This document shows, in pieces, positions 16,213-25,038 of a stretch of DNA of 64,000 nt; within the stretch, counting starts at the first letter, position 1; each line of letters opens with the position of its first letter. The DNA comes from [Clostridium] innocuum (GTDB lineage: Bacteria > Bacillota_I > Bacilli_A > Erysipelotrichales > Erysipelotrichaceae): the NCBI GenBank assembly GCA_012317185.1, contig CP048838.1, forward strand, positions 3,844,001 to 3,908,000, in the 5' to 3' direction. Under the pieces are notes generated by a model. It worked only from the letters and a program-made list of their open reading frames with translations. It did no database searches and had not been told where the DNA came from. The translations under genes were made by a program, and so were the position numbers.

Positions 16213-18072
16213 TCAATCCAATTCAAACTGTCCTGTGTATAACTGATAATACCTTCCCTTATCCTCCAGCAGTTCATCATGACTTCCACGCTCAATGATT
16301 TCTCCATGATCCAGAACCATAATTGCATTGGAATTACGCACAGTGGACAGGCGGTGTGCAATCACAAAAACCGTTCGATTTTCCATCAGCCGGTCCATCC
16401 CCTTTTCAATCAGCTTCTCTGTACGTGTATCGATCGAGCTGGTTGCCTCATCCAGAATCAGAACCGGCGGATTAGCGATTGCCGCTCTTGCGATAGCAAG
16501 CAGCTGCCGCTGTCCCTGAGAAAGATTGGCTCCATCCCCGCTCAGCATCGTGTCATAGCCGTTTGGAAGACGCTTAATGAAGCTGTGTGCATTGGCAAGC
16601 TTTGCCGCGTTGATCACATCATCCATATCCGCATGCAAATTACCATAGCGAATATTATCCGATATCGTACCGGTAAATAAATGTGTATCCTGCAATACGA
16701 TGGAAATGGAACGACGCAGATCATCCTTGTGTATCAGCTTGACATCGATACCGTCATAGGTGATGCTGCCGCTTTCGATGTCGTAAAACCGATTAATCAG
16801 ATTGGTGATTGTCGTTTTTCCTGCACCGGTACTGCCGACAAATGCAATCTTCTGCCCCGGCTTTGCATACAGATTGATTCCCTTCAGAATTGTGACCCCT
16901 GGTTCATAGCCGAAAACGACATCATGAAAGCGCACATCCCCGCGCAGCTCCACAAGCTCTACACTGCCGTCCTCATGCGGATGCCGCCATGCCCAGTGCC
17001 CGGTATATTCCTGACATTCCTGCAGTCTGCCGGTTTCCAGCTTCCGAACACGGGTCAGGGTAACACGCCCCTCATCCACCTCTTCACATTCCTCCATCAT
17101 ATCAAAGATACGCTCCGCACCAGCCATTGCGGCCAATATGAAGTTCAGCTGCTGCGTAAACTGATTGATGGGCAGCGCTGTCTGACGTACATACACCAGA
17201 TAAGAGGCAAGTGCCCCGAGTCCGATTTCTCCGCCAATCGCAAAGAATCCACCGATACATGCGACAATGGCATAGTTGAAATAGGAAATACTGACTACCG
17301 TTGGAATCGTTCTGCCGGAATATGTCAGAGCCTCGGTACTCGCCCTGCGCAGACGTTCATTCCGACGTTCAAATTCCTCATAATTTTTCTGTTCATGGTT
17401 AAATACCTTAACCACCTTGACACCGTCAACCATCTCCTCAATAAAGCCGTTCAGCTTTCCCATGGCGGCCTGTTGATGAGAAAAATAATATTTACTCTTT
17501 TTACTGAAATATTGAATCATGAGATACATGATAATCATAAAGAATATCACAATCAACGACAGCTTCCAATTCAACAGAAAAATAGCAAGCAGTGTTCCGG
17601 TAATCATCACAAAGCTTTGAATCAGATTATCAAAGCAGTTGTTCAAGGCATCCTGTACCGTATCCAGATCATTGGTGAAATGACTCATGACATCCCCGTG
17701 TGTGTTGGTATCAAAGAAGCGAAGAGGGAGCTTCTGCATCTTGGAAAACAGATCCTCCCGAATTTCCTTAACGATGCTTTGCGCCGTATGTGTCATCAGC
17801 TGCTTGTATACCGCCGTACAAAGAACTCCCCCCGCATACATAAGCCCCATGAACAGGACTGCACGCACCAGTCCGTTATAGTCATGCGGAAGAATGTAAT
17901 TATCAATTATCGGGTTCAGCAGATAGGTTCCATACAGGTTCGCTCCGGCACTGGCAATGACAAGTACTCCGACAAGCAGCAGTGCAAATTTATGATTTCC
18001 CAGATAACGCAGAAAGGTTCGTATGGTTTTCTTCATATCCTTCGGCTTTTTGCCTGTAATCTGTCTTGCCAT
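16213..18072 (-). CDS. Heterodimeric ABC exporter subunit with the competent Walker B site
   Basis: A 619-residue half-transporter: six transmembrane helices (about 30-320) then a nucleotide-binding domain. Walker A is GSTGAGKTT, the signature is LSQGQRQ rather than LSGGQ, and Walker B LILDEATS carries the catalytic Glu. An insertion of about 45 residues (roughly 335-380) lies between the two domains, common in this subunit type. It pairs with the preceding gene; start ATG and the partner's stop overlap by 1 nt (TAATG), so the two are translated together. Exporters of this BmrCD/TM287-288 kind pump drugs or lipids from the inner leaflet. The MarR at the head of the operon supports a drug-responsive role. 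Confidence 0.9.
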   Translation of the reverse strand: MARQITGKKPKDMKKTIRTFLRYLGNHKFALLLVGVLVIASAGANLYGTYLLNPIIDNYILPHDYNGLVRAVLFMGLMYAGGVLCTAVYKQLMTHTAQSIVKEIREDLFSKMQKLPLRFFDTNTHGDVMSHFTNDLDTVQDALNNCFDNLIQSFVMITGTLLAIFLLNWKLSLIVIFFMIIMYLMIQYFSKKSKYYFSHQQAAMGKLNGFIEEMVDGVKVVKVFNHEQKNYEEFERRNERLRRASTEALTYSGRTIPTVVSISYFNYAIVACIGGFFAIGGEIGLGALASYLVYVRQTALPINQFTQQLNFILAAMAGAERIFDMMEECEEVDEGRVTLTRVRKLETGRLQECQEYTGHWAWRHPHEDGSVELVELRGDVRFHDVVFGYEPGVTILKGINLYAKPGQKIAFVGSTGAGKTTITNLINRFYDIESGSITYDGIDVKLIHKDDLRRSISIVLQDTHLFTGTISDNIRYGNLHADMDDVINAAKLANAHSFIKRLPNGYDTMLSGDGANLSQGQRQLLAIARAAIANPPVLILDEATSSIDTRTEKLIEKGMDRLMENRTVFVIAHRLSTVRNSNAIMVLDHGEIIERGSHDELLEDKGRYYQLYTGQFELD

Positions 18073-19796
18073 TATAAACCAGCTCCTTCCTGTTGGGAAT
18101 AGTAAATATCCTGATAGATCGGATCCGACGCAAGCAGGGTGTCATGCGTACCGATCGCATGTATTTTCCCATCGTCCAGAATAACAATCTGATCAGCGTG
18201 CTGAACAGAGGTAACACGCTGTGCGATAATGATTTTCGTTGTATCCTTCAGGGATGCCAGACCTTCGCGGATACTCGCCTCCGTGGCGGTATCAACTGCA
18301 CTGGTGGAATCATCAAAAATCAGCACTCTGGGACGCTTCAGCAATGCCCGTGCAATGCAAAGACGCTGCTTCTGTCCGCCGGAGACATTGACGCCTCCCT
18401 GTCCGAGATCGGTATCATACCCCTTGGGAAAGCTGCTGATAAACTCATCCACGCATGCAATATGACATGCCCGTGCAATATCTGCATCACTGGCATGGGC
18501 GTCACCCCATAACAGATTTTCACGTATTGTTCCGCTAAACAGCGTATTCTTCTGCAACACCATCCCCACGGCATCACGCAGATGCTCCACCGGATACTCG
18601 CGTACATTTTTTCCATCAATACGAATTTCTCCGTCACTGACATCATAAAGCCTTGGAATCAGCTGCACAAGTGTGGTTTTCGCAGAACCTGTTCCTCCCA
18701 GAATGCCAACCGTGCTGCCCTTTTCGATGTGCAGCGTTATATCACGCAGCACAAATTCCTCTGCCTCCGCCTTGTATTTGAAATATACATGATCAAACAC
18801 GATATCACCGCAGCTCACGGATGCCTCCGCCTGCGGCAGATCACGGATATCCACCTCCTCATCCAGCACCTCAAGAATACGCTCACCGCTGGCGATGGAT
18901 CTTGTCAGCATCAAAAAAACATTGCTGATCATCATCAGAGAATTCAGAATCTGCAATACATAGCTCAGAAATCCGGTCAGCTCTCCCACCTTCATCGTAC
19001 CGGCGAAGATCATATTCCCGCCAAACCAGATAATGCAAACAACGGTGGTATACATAACCAGCTGAAACAGCGGCAGATTCCATACAGAGGTACGAAATGC
19101 CCGCTCACTTGCAGAGCGCAGATTGTCATTGACCTCATCGAATTTCTCTTCCTCATAGGTCCCGCGAACATAGGACTTCACAACGCGGATTGCATTCAGA
19201 TTTTCCTGTACGATGGTATTTACCTTATCGATGGATGCCTGCATCAGCCGATACAGCGGTCCCACCCTTCGCACAATTACAAACAGCGCTATTCCTAAAA
19301 CGGGAATCGCAATCAAAAAGACGACGGTAAGCTGGGCATTGATGGTGAAGGTCAGCACCAGTGCGGTCAGCAGCATAACAGGGGATCGTACGATCGGACG
19401 AACTCCGTTACTGATTGCTGTCTGCAAAATCGTCACATCACTCGTCAGTCTGGTTATCAGCGAGGATGTGGAAAAATGATCCGTATTCGCAAAGGAAAAG
19501 CTCTGCACCTTCGCAAACTCATCCTTTCTCAGCTCTGCACCAAAGCCCTGTCCGGCGGTTGCGGCATATCGGGCATACAGTATTCCAAGCACCAGAGCAA
19601 TCAATGCACAGGCAATCATCTGCGCTCCCTTGATAAGGATGTAATCCTTATCCGCATTCGCAACACCGATATCAATGATATCCGCCATGATGATCGGTAT
19701 AATCAATTCAAATACTGTTTCCGCAACAACGCAGAAGCAGCTGATTGCCAGATATTTTTTATATCGGCTCATATAGGGCCACATTCGTTTCAACAT
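18072..19796 (-). CDS. Heterodimeric ABC exporter subunit with degenerate nucleotide site
   Basis: A 574-residue half-transporter with six N-terminal helices and a C-terminal ATPase domain. Walker B ends LIFDDSTS: the catalytic Glu is replaced by Asp, as expected for the non-hydrolytic site of heterodimeric exporters. The signature VSGGQKQ is canonical and completes the partner's active site. Walker A reads GGTGSAKTT, with Ala where the last Gly of GxxGxGK is expected, an unusual change. SD AAGGAGG lies 7 nt before ATG 19796. Second gene of the operon behind marR (31-nt gap). Confidence 0.9.
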   Translation of the reverse strand: MLKRMWPYMSRYKKYLAISCFCVVAETVFELIIPIIMADIIDIGVANADKDYILIKGAQMIACALIALVLGILYARYAATAGQGFGAELRKDEFAKVQSFSFANTDHFSTSSLITRLTSDVTILQTAISNGVRPIVRSPVMLLTALVLTFTINAQLTVVFLIAIPVLGIALFVIVRRVGPLYRLMQASIDKVNTIVQENLNAIRVVKSYVRGTYEEEKFDEVNDNLRSASERAFRTSVWNLPLFQLVMYTTVVCIIWFGGNMIFAGTMKVGELTGFLSYVLQILNSLMMISNVFLMLTRSIASGERILEVLDEEVDIRDLPQAEASVSCGDIVFDHVYFKYKAEAEEFVLRDITLHIEKGSTVGILGGTGSAKTTLVQLIPRLYDVSDGEIRIDGKNVREYPVEHLRDAVGMVLQKNTLFSGTIRENLLWGDAHASDADIARACHIACVDEFISSFPKGYDTDLGQGGVNVSGGQKQRLCIARALLKRPRVLIFDDSTSAVDTATEASIREGLASLKDTTKIIIAQRVTSVQHADQIVILDDGKIHAIGTHDTLLASDPIYQDIYYSQQEGAGL

Positions 19797-19827
19797 CTGT
19801 TTTCCTCCTTTTTTCCTTCCTTCATGA

Positions 19828-20256
19828 TCAATCCAGCTGTTTACCAGTCAGATTATGATACATTCTACCCAGATATTCCCGGAACTGTTCCTTTTCCTGT
19901 TCACTGAAGCCCTGTAAGGACTCGGCTTCCACCTGTCGGCAGTGTCTTTCCCAAGCGGCAAGTGCCTGTTCCCCCTTTGGCAGAATCTGCATAGATAAAG
20001 CCCGTTTATTTGTTTCCACCACATGGCGCTTCAGCATGTTCTGTTCCTCCAGATTATTGAGAATCCGGGATACAGTCGCACATTCCACATCACACGCTGC
20101 AGCGATTTCCTTCAGCATGCAGTTGCGATTCGCTGCCACATAGCGCAAAACCTTTGGCTGTCCGGGAGATAATCCGAATGCCTGCATATTTTGACGGATT
20201 CTGTTTCTCTGTGCATGAAATGTTTTAAACATCATAAAGTGAAATGCAGTTTTCAT
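19828..20256 (-). CDS. MarR-family transcriptional regulator
   Basis: A 142-residue winged-helix protein of the MarR family: dimerisation helices at both ends and a central helix-turn-helix (LKEIAAACDVECATVSRILNNLEE) followed by a wing with KR-rich tip. First gene of the operon with the two exporter subunits. Its promoter carries two tandem 12-bp palindromic boxes across and just beyond the -10, a typical MarR autorepression arrangement. SD GGAGGTG precedes ATG 20256 by 6 nt. The ligand is probably a substrate of the exporter (inference). Confidence 0.9.
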   Translation of the reverse strand: MKTAFHFMMFKTFHAQRNRIRQNMQAFGLSPGQPKVLRYVAANRNCMLKEIAAACDVECATVSRILNNLEEQNMLKRHVVETNKRALSMQILPKGEQALAAWERHCRQVEAESLQGFSEQEKEQFREYLGRMYHNLTGKQLD

Positions 20257-20272
20257 AGTGCCACCTCCATAA

Positions 20273-20327
20273 TTAGCATCCTAATTATTAGCAACCTAAC
20301 TATACTGCCCAAACGATCATCTGTCAA
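20273..20327 (-). promoter_or_regulatory. marR operon promoter with tandem operator boxes
   Basis: On the minus strand TTGACA (20327-20322), 17-bp spacer, TATAGT (20304-20299): a near-consensus promoter. Two palindromic boxes, TTAGCATCCTAA (20273-20284) and TTAGCAACCTAA (20288-20299), lie 15 bp apart, the second touching the -10. They would occupy the transcription start region and block it when MarR is bound. Confidence 0.75.
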
Positions 20328-20472
20328 TAAGTCTTATCTCTGTTTTACAAATGGCACGAGCTAAAATTGCAGGTTGCCTTACATGCCTTTATCCCCCTGC
20401 ATGTTGCACACAGGTAGACTATTCATCCGACGTTGATTTTCAATCACTATGGAATACCAACTGGCTATTCCT

Positions 20473-20786
20473 TCACACATTCTCCCCTAAGAGTATGATT
20501 TTTTCATATTCTGCTTTGATAGCGCAGCCGTGTGCAATGACCTTTTCTTATCAGCTCAGGATTATCAGCCTCCGCTTCTTTTATGTGCCTGTTTCCGGAT
20601 GGCTTGCCTCATAAAATATCAGAAAGAGGTCCCGATTGCGATGGTTGCATAGCCGTATATCCTGTAGGATAAGCTCCATCGTACAGCTTACACGCGCAAT
20701 CACCACTTCAAAAGGAAAACATTCCCCAAACCGTCACTAAGGATTACCCTTGATGCACATGCACGGTACAAATCATCACCACTCAT
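20473..20786 (-). pseudogene. Decayed small gene, family not recognised
   Basis: Reading the minus strand from ATG 20786 (SD AGAGGAAAA nearby) gives protein-like sequence that hops between frames: an opening MSGDDLYRACASRVILSDGLG, then after a shift FPFEVVIARVSCTMELILQD and DLFLIFYEASHPETG, then after a further shift IKEAEADNPELI, and finally AHGCAIKAEYEKIILLGENV before a stop at 20473. Total about 104 codons with at least two or three frame breaks. I cannot name the family. It lies in a stretch of about 1.1 kb without an intact gene, which fits gene erosion. Confidence 0.45.
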
Positions 20787-20830
20787 AACATTTTCCTCTT
20801 TCCTATTGTTTTCCTTTTTGAAAGGACTTT

Positions 20831-20864
20831 TCAAATAAAAATGAAGGCCCCATATCAAAGGGCC
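20831..20864 (-). terminator. Possible terminator in the decayed region
   Basis: GGCCC (20846-20850) pairs with GGGCC (20860-20864). On the minus strand TTCATTTTTATTT follows. It would have ended a transcript coming from the right. Confidence 0.4.
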
Positions 20865-20993
20865 ATATTATATTCAGGTTATTTCGGTGTCCAACAGCTC
20901 CATTCAAGACGATGCTGAATATCCTTTCAGACACGAGGCTATAAAGGTGAATATTCAATAGAACACATGCTTTGGTTACCCTGATAAGCATGG

Positions 20994-21033
20994 TAAAAAG
21001 GAATCGACTTCATTTGAATGAAATTGATTCCTT
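20994..21033 (-). terminator. Hairpin at the end of a decayed gene
   Basis: AAGGAATC (20998-21005) and GATTCCTT (21026-21033) with an inner TTCATT/AATGAA stem form a long hairpin; five T follow on the minus strand. It overlaps the stop codon of the eroded gene at 21010. Confidence 0.55.
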
Positions 21034-21218
21034 ATATGATACCAGTATATACTTTACAGCAAACGTCCCTTCTTCCAGATTATCCAACAGTATTAATTTC
21101 CACAATAGGAGGCATCTGTCACATATATTGCGGCTATCCTTTTACTGTCCTCTGTATCTGTGTATTCCCTCAAAAACCTCTCCACCCGGCGATACCCTGC
21201 CTCATAATCTTTCCTCAC
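21010..21218 (-). pseudogene. Decayed or frameshifted small gene, family not recognised
   Basis: A GTG start at 21218 behind an AAGAGGAAGG SD opens a clean 41-residue stretch (VRKDYEAGYRRVERFLREY and so on) ending at TAA 21093. Immediately afterwards another frame continues with LLDNLEEGTFAVKYILVSYK to a stop at 21010, inside a terminator-like hairpin. The simplest reading is one small gene of about 70 codons split by a frameshift near 21095; two overlapping tiny genes is the alternative. Upstream, between 21320 and 21420, a further frame shows a single membrane-helix-like segment, probably another remnant. Confidence 0.4.
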
Positions 21219-21447
21219 CTAAGACCTTCCTCTTAGCAAAGTTACCTAAATCCGAAATTTTTTATAAATTTCATCGTACTGCAACCGAATAGAGGATCCG
21301 CCTTCTAAGGTATTCTCCGAATTCCACACATGAGCAGAGCGTTCAGGAGCAGCATGAAAGATATCGCATGAATCAGCGTATTGCGCTTAATAATCGGATG
21401 CTGTATCCGTCAAATCAGATAAAGGACTGAGAGCTGCTCCGCTAAGC

Positions 21448-23451
21448 TTACTGCTTCTTCTGCTTGTGTCTTGGACCCTGCACCGCCATGCGGTATCCGT
21501 AATACGTAATCAGGAAATATGTGCCATAAATCAGCAGGACGATACCCGCAGTCATCAGATTTGTTTTCCACATATTCTGCAGTCCAAACAGGAAGGAGAA
21601 GGCACCGGATACCACCGGAACACCGACCATAGCATGCACAATGGCAAGGCTGAGCGGCAGCATAAAATATATGGCAATCTGTCCCAGAATGGAATGATCT
21701 ATCATCCTTTGCGGTGTACCGATTTTACGCAGGATGTCGTAGTTCGATTTGCTGTCATCTGCATCACTCAGCTGCTGAAGTGCCAGAACAGCTGCACTGG
21801 AGACAAGGAATACAATGCCCAGATACAGGCCGATGTAAACAAAGAGCATACCGGAGCCGAGAGAGCTTTCCCTGACCTCATCTCGTGTGATTCCGGAATA
21901 CCGGTAATCCTGCATTCCTGTCTGCTTGGCATAATCCGTGATATTTTTTTCAACCCGTGCTTGATATGCGGAAACCTGCGCCTCCCTGGCAAGATCGATA
22001 TTCCAGTAGGTCCTGACGGGTGCTTTGGATTGTACAACCGCATCCGGTACAACGACTGCCAGCATGATTTCCGGCATGGGACTGGTGCAGAGAAAGCTGG
22101 AGGTTTCCCGGGCGTTTACCAGCTTGAGCTTGTGACCATATACGGATATCGTCTTATGCGCATCACCGACGGCAGTGAGAGCATCCAGAATATCTTCCTT
22201 TGCGCTAATGAAGAATGCTTCTTTGTTATGAATGGATACGGGCTTATTTCCCTGTGATTCCATAGCTTTATTGTAGTCGCTCACGGATATATATTCCAAA
22301 GGTGCACCGGCATACAGCTTACCGGTATCATAGTCTTCCATAAGCGGAAGAATCGCCTTCAGTGTATCCCTGTCGGTATACACATTCACCCTGTTCCAGC
22401 GTTTGGCCTTTTGCACGTTCAGCAGCTGCTTCATATTTTCTTCGCTTATATTTTCGTCCTGCATGTACGTATACATATACGGTGTCGTCTGATCCACACT
22501 GTCAACCAGGCTGTGATGCAGTGAAAAGCCGCAGGACAATGCACCGATAGCAAGCAGCAGCATGAGACAGACGATTCCCATAGAGGTACTTGCAGAGCTG
22601 ATTTTCGCATTGATCTGCCGCAAAACAACCATATGCAGATTGCGGTAATAGGTACGCTTGCTGAGACGGATAAACTGTAACAGAAAGCCGGACAGAGACA
22701 TAAAGAACAGGATTGTCCCGATACCGCCAATCACCAGAATTGGTACAAGCATGACAGCAAATGTCTGCAGCGAGGATGTTGCCAGATAATAGGCCGTTGC
22801 AAGCAGTGTCAGAGAAATCAGCAGAACAAGCACGGACATCCATGGTCTGCGGATTCTTGCCTTTTCCATCTTCTTTTTTGATTGCAGCAGATCAATTAGC
22901 TTCACCTTTGCGATCACTCTGGAATTCAACAGCATGATAATAACGAATATCACCGTAAAGGATATACTTGTTGTTATTGCACTCGGTATGGAAAATATTA
23001 CACGAAAGCTCATCGATACCTGCAGCATTCCAGCGCTGAAGATTCCCAGCAGCTGGGAGCATAGCGCGCCCAGCAACAGACCGCTCAGCAGAGAAAGAAA
23101 TCCGACTGCCATTGTTTCATATACAAGAATTCTGGAGATATCCCGTTTCGGCATTCCCAGCAGCATATAAATCCCAAACTCCTGCTTCCTTCTGCGAATC
23201 AGAAAGTTATTCGCATACAGAATCAAAAAAGCCAAAACGATTGCGACAAACACAGACAGTACATTCATAAACTGTCCGACCGTCTTCAGTACGGTTGACT
23301 GCGACGTACTCAGATTCAATACCTGCTCCTGAGAGGAAAAGGAATTGAAGGTGTAAAACAGACATACGGAAAACATCAGTGTCATAAAGTAGACAAAATA
23401 ATCCTTATAGCTTTTCTTTACATTTCGTAAAGCCAATTTTGAAAATTTCAT
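21448..23451 (-). CDS. BceB-like ABC transporter permease (FtsX family), without adjacent ATPase
   Basis: A 667-residue FtsX-family permease with the BceB plan: ten transmembrane helices and a large extracytoplasmic domain of about 200 residues between helices 7 and 8 (roughly 315-520). Conserved parts are the N-terminal KKSYKDYFVYF, FGIYMLLGMPKRDI, and the C-terminal ILRKIGTPQRMIDHS with its helical bundle. BceAB transporters sense and remove peptide antibiotics such as bacitracin from lipid II-cycle intermediates. The usual BceA ATPase and BceRS two-component genes are absent on both sides; downstream DNA is eroded. SD-like GAGGTG precedes ATG 23451. It may use a distant ATPase or be on the way to loss. 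Confidence 0.85.
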   Translation of the reverse strand: MKFSKLALRNVKKSYKDYFVYFMTLMFSVCLFYTFNSFSSQEQVLNLSTSQSTVLKTVGQFMNVLSVFVAIVLAFLILYANNFLIRRRKQEFGIYMLLGMPKRDISRILVYETMAVGFLSLLSGLLLGALCSQLLGIFSAGMLQVSMSFRVIFSIPSAITTSISFTVIFVIIMLLNSRVIAKVKLIDLLQSKKKMEKARIRRPWMSVLVLLISLTLLATAYYLATSSLQTFAVMLVPILVIGGIGTILFFMSLSGFLLQFIRLSKRTYYRNLHMVVLRQINAKISSASTSMGIVCLMLLLAIGALSCGFSLHHSLVDSVDQTTPYMYTYMQDENISEENMKQLLNVQKAKRWNRVNVYTDRDTLKAILPLMEDYDTGKLYAGAPLEYISVSDYNKAMESQGNKPVSIHNKEAFFISAKEDILDALTAVGDAHKTISVYGHKLKLVNARETSSFLCTSPMPEIMLAVVVPDAVVQSKAPVRTYWNIDLAREAQVSAYQARVEKNITDYAKQTGMQDYRYSGITRDEVRESSLGSGMLFVYIGLYLGIVFLVSSAAVLALQQLSDADDSKSNYDILRKIGTPQRMIDHSILGQIAIYFMLPLSLAIVHAMVGVPVVSGAFSFLFGLQNMWKTNLMTAGIVLLIYGTYFLITYYGYRMAVQGPRHKQKKQ

Positions 23452-23612
23452 AGCAGCACCTCATCTCTACAGAAATTATAGAAAATTTCACAGAAGTGTG
23501 CCATGGATGTCCCTTACATTCACCTTTCATAATTGTAATACAGCAAGCCATCTTTGTAATTTATCTAATGGATTTTCCCTTTATCAGTGTTTATACGCTT
23601 GCCTGGAGGCAG

Positions 23613-23759
23613 TTAATAGCGCCTGTAAACAGTGGAAAAGTATGCGATGCCGGTATGGTTGCTTCTTACATAAAAAAAGGGCCCAGATCCACCGTTTGAA
23701 CGATGTACCAGCCCCTGTTCTATATCATAATCCAGCTTATTGAGATCCATGCAGTCCAT
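23613..23759 (-). CDS. Possible small protein or gene remnant
   Basis: A 48-codon minus-strand ORF starting MDCMDLNKLDYDIEQG, with protein-like composition (GGSGPFFYVRSNHTG) and ending YRRY before TAA. Only a weak SD (AAAGAAA) precedes it. It sits in the 348-bp gap between the BceB-like permease and the YCII protein. It may be a real small gene or a fragment of an eroded one; nothing else is seen in that gap. Confidence 0.28.
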   Translation of the reverse strand: MDCMDLNKLDYDIEQGLVHRSNGGSGPFFYVRSNHTGIAYFSTVYRRY

Positions 23760-23799
23760 GCCATTTCTTTATTTACATGGAACACATATCACCATATGA

Positions 23800-24099
23800 T
23801 TATAATAAATAATTATTCTCACGATCCGCAATTTGCAAGGTAACCAGCTGATAGGTGGCATATCCCTGGATAACCAGCGGCTCCTGTTCGCATAGCGCTT
23901 CCGCTTCCTCACGACTGTCTGTTTTCAGAATATACATGCCAGCCATTCCCGGATATCCCTTGAACACACCGCAGATTTCCAATTTTCCCGCATCATCCAG
24001 TCCTCTTATGTTTTCCACATGCTCCGTAACTGCCTTCTTTGTCATTCTGTTGTAGGTCTTGCTTTTTTTAAGCATCATCATGTATCTGTATTTTTCCAT
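23800..24099 (-). CDS. YCII-related domain protein
   Basis: A 99-residue protein of the YCII family (ferredoxin-like fold, related to dimeric alpha/beta-barrel enzymes). Pattern: an N-terminal strand, a helix with TKKAVTEHVENIRGLDDAGKL, then GVFKGYPGMAGMYIL and SREEAEALCEQEPLV, matching the YCII order strand-helix-strand-helix with the typical His (HVENI) and an Asp in the loop. The enzymatic role of most members is unknown. SD AAAGGAG lies 8 nt before ATG 24099. Last gene of a same-strand run of small genes starting at VanW. Confidence 0.8.
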   Translation of the reverse strand: MEKYRYMMMLKKSKTYNRMTKKAVTEHVENIRGLDDAGKLEICGVFKGYPGMAGMYILKTDSREEAEALCEQEPLVIQGYATYQLVTLQIADRENNYLL

Positions 24100-24193
24100 T
24101 CGCCTTCTCCTTTAGCCTTTGTAAAGACATTTATATCCTAAGCTTATTTCATACAGCTTGCATCAGCAGCACATGTGTATCCCAGGCACCGGG

Positions 24194-24850
24194 TTACTCC
24201 GTATGGACAGTCAGATAGCCGATAATATCCTCAAATTCAATATGTCTTGCTTCATAAAATCTTCCGTTATAATATAAAGCAAGATGGTTCTTTGGTTTAT
24301 CCCGTACCGTAACGATACAGCATTTGGGAAATGCAAAGGCCTTTCCTCTTGTGTAGGTCATCCTATCCTCATGAGATATACCAAAATAATGCAATGCCTC
24401 CATCACTCTCGATAAGGAACACTGCCATGGCTTCGTCTGCATGAAGTCGATAACATCTTCTATAGGAAGACCGCTGAGCATAGCGATACAGATTTGCCCG
24501 CAATATCCCGGTTTCGGATATACCACCTCCTGTATGTGATCTATTTTTCGTACGGGATGGTCTGTTGTATAGGGACTGTTCTTGTTAATTCTGGTTAATT
24601 CACGGATGATTTCAAACGAAACAGGTATCTCACCATCGCTGTTAAGCTGCTGTACAACAGCCTTCGCAACCGGTATGAAATAAGTGCCTGCCCCTTTGGA
24701 AATCAGCTTGCATTCAAACACAGTATCTTCCACCGTTACCCTTGCAGGGAGCATCCCCTTTTGATTACATGTCTCCCAGACATTAAAGGGGATCCTAATA
24801 AAATATCGGTTTCCCTGTCTGTATAGGTTTTCTGTGAATGTATACATCAT
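24194..24850 (-). CDS. DUF1905 domain fused to a C39-like cysteine peptidase domain
   Basis: A 218-residue two-part protein. Residues about 3-85 are a DUF1905 domain (beta-barrel; FTENLYRQGNRYFIRIPF to VSFEIIRE). Residues about 110-218 look like a papain-fold, C39-type module: GYCGQICIAMLSG (Cys followed by Gln-type helix start), a middle CSLSRVMEALHYFGI helix and NHLALYYNGRFYEA (His). The catalytic Cys and His are present; the Asp/Asn is less clear. There is no signal peptide, so it is cytosolic. Start: tandem ATG ATG at 24850 follows GAGGAG at 9 nt; an in-frame ATG at 24877 has no SD. Substrate unknown. The fusion itself is unusual. Confidence 0.7.
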   Translation of the reverse strand: MMYTFTENLYRQGNRYFIRIPFNVWETCNQKGMLPARVTVEDTVFECKLISKGAGTYFIPVAKAVVQQLNSDGEIPVSFEIIRELTRINKNSPYTTDHPVRKIDHIQEVVYPKPGYCGQICIAMLSGLPIEDVIDFMQTKPWQCSLSRVMEALHYFGISHEDRMTYTRGKAFAFPKCCIVTVRDKPKNHLALYYNGRFYEARHIEFEDIIGYLTVHTE

Positions 24851-25038
24851 ACGTGTAATCTCCTCATACAGCCTCAATGGCTGATCGTTGCAATACTTTC
24901 TAATTTTTTTGTATGACAGCGTCCTCCTGACAGGAAATCCGGAAATCCTGCCCTGTCCTCAAGCATACCGGCTTACAGTCTCGTAAACAACCTGAGACTT
25001 CATTATCAGGAAGCTTTTTTCTCTGCTGCGTGCAGCAT

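Noticed and set aside
16681..18102. Long plus-strand ORF of 473 codons antisense to the ABC exporter
   Set aside because: The opposite strand encodes a textbook ABC half-transporter; this frame has no domain features or SD.
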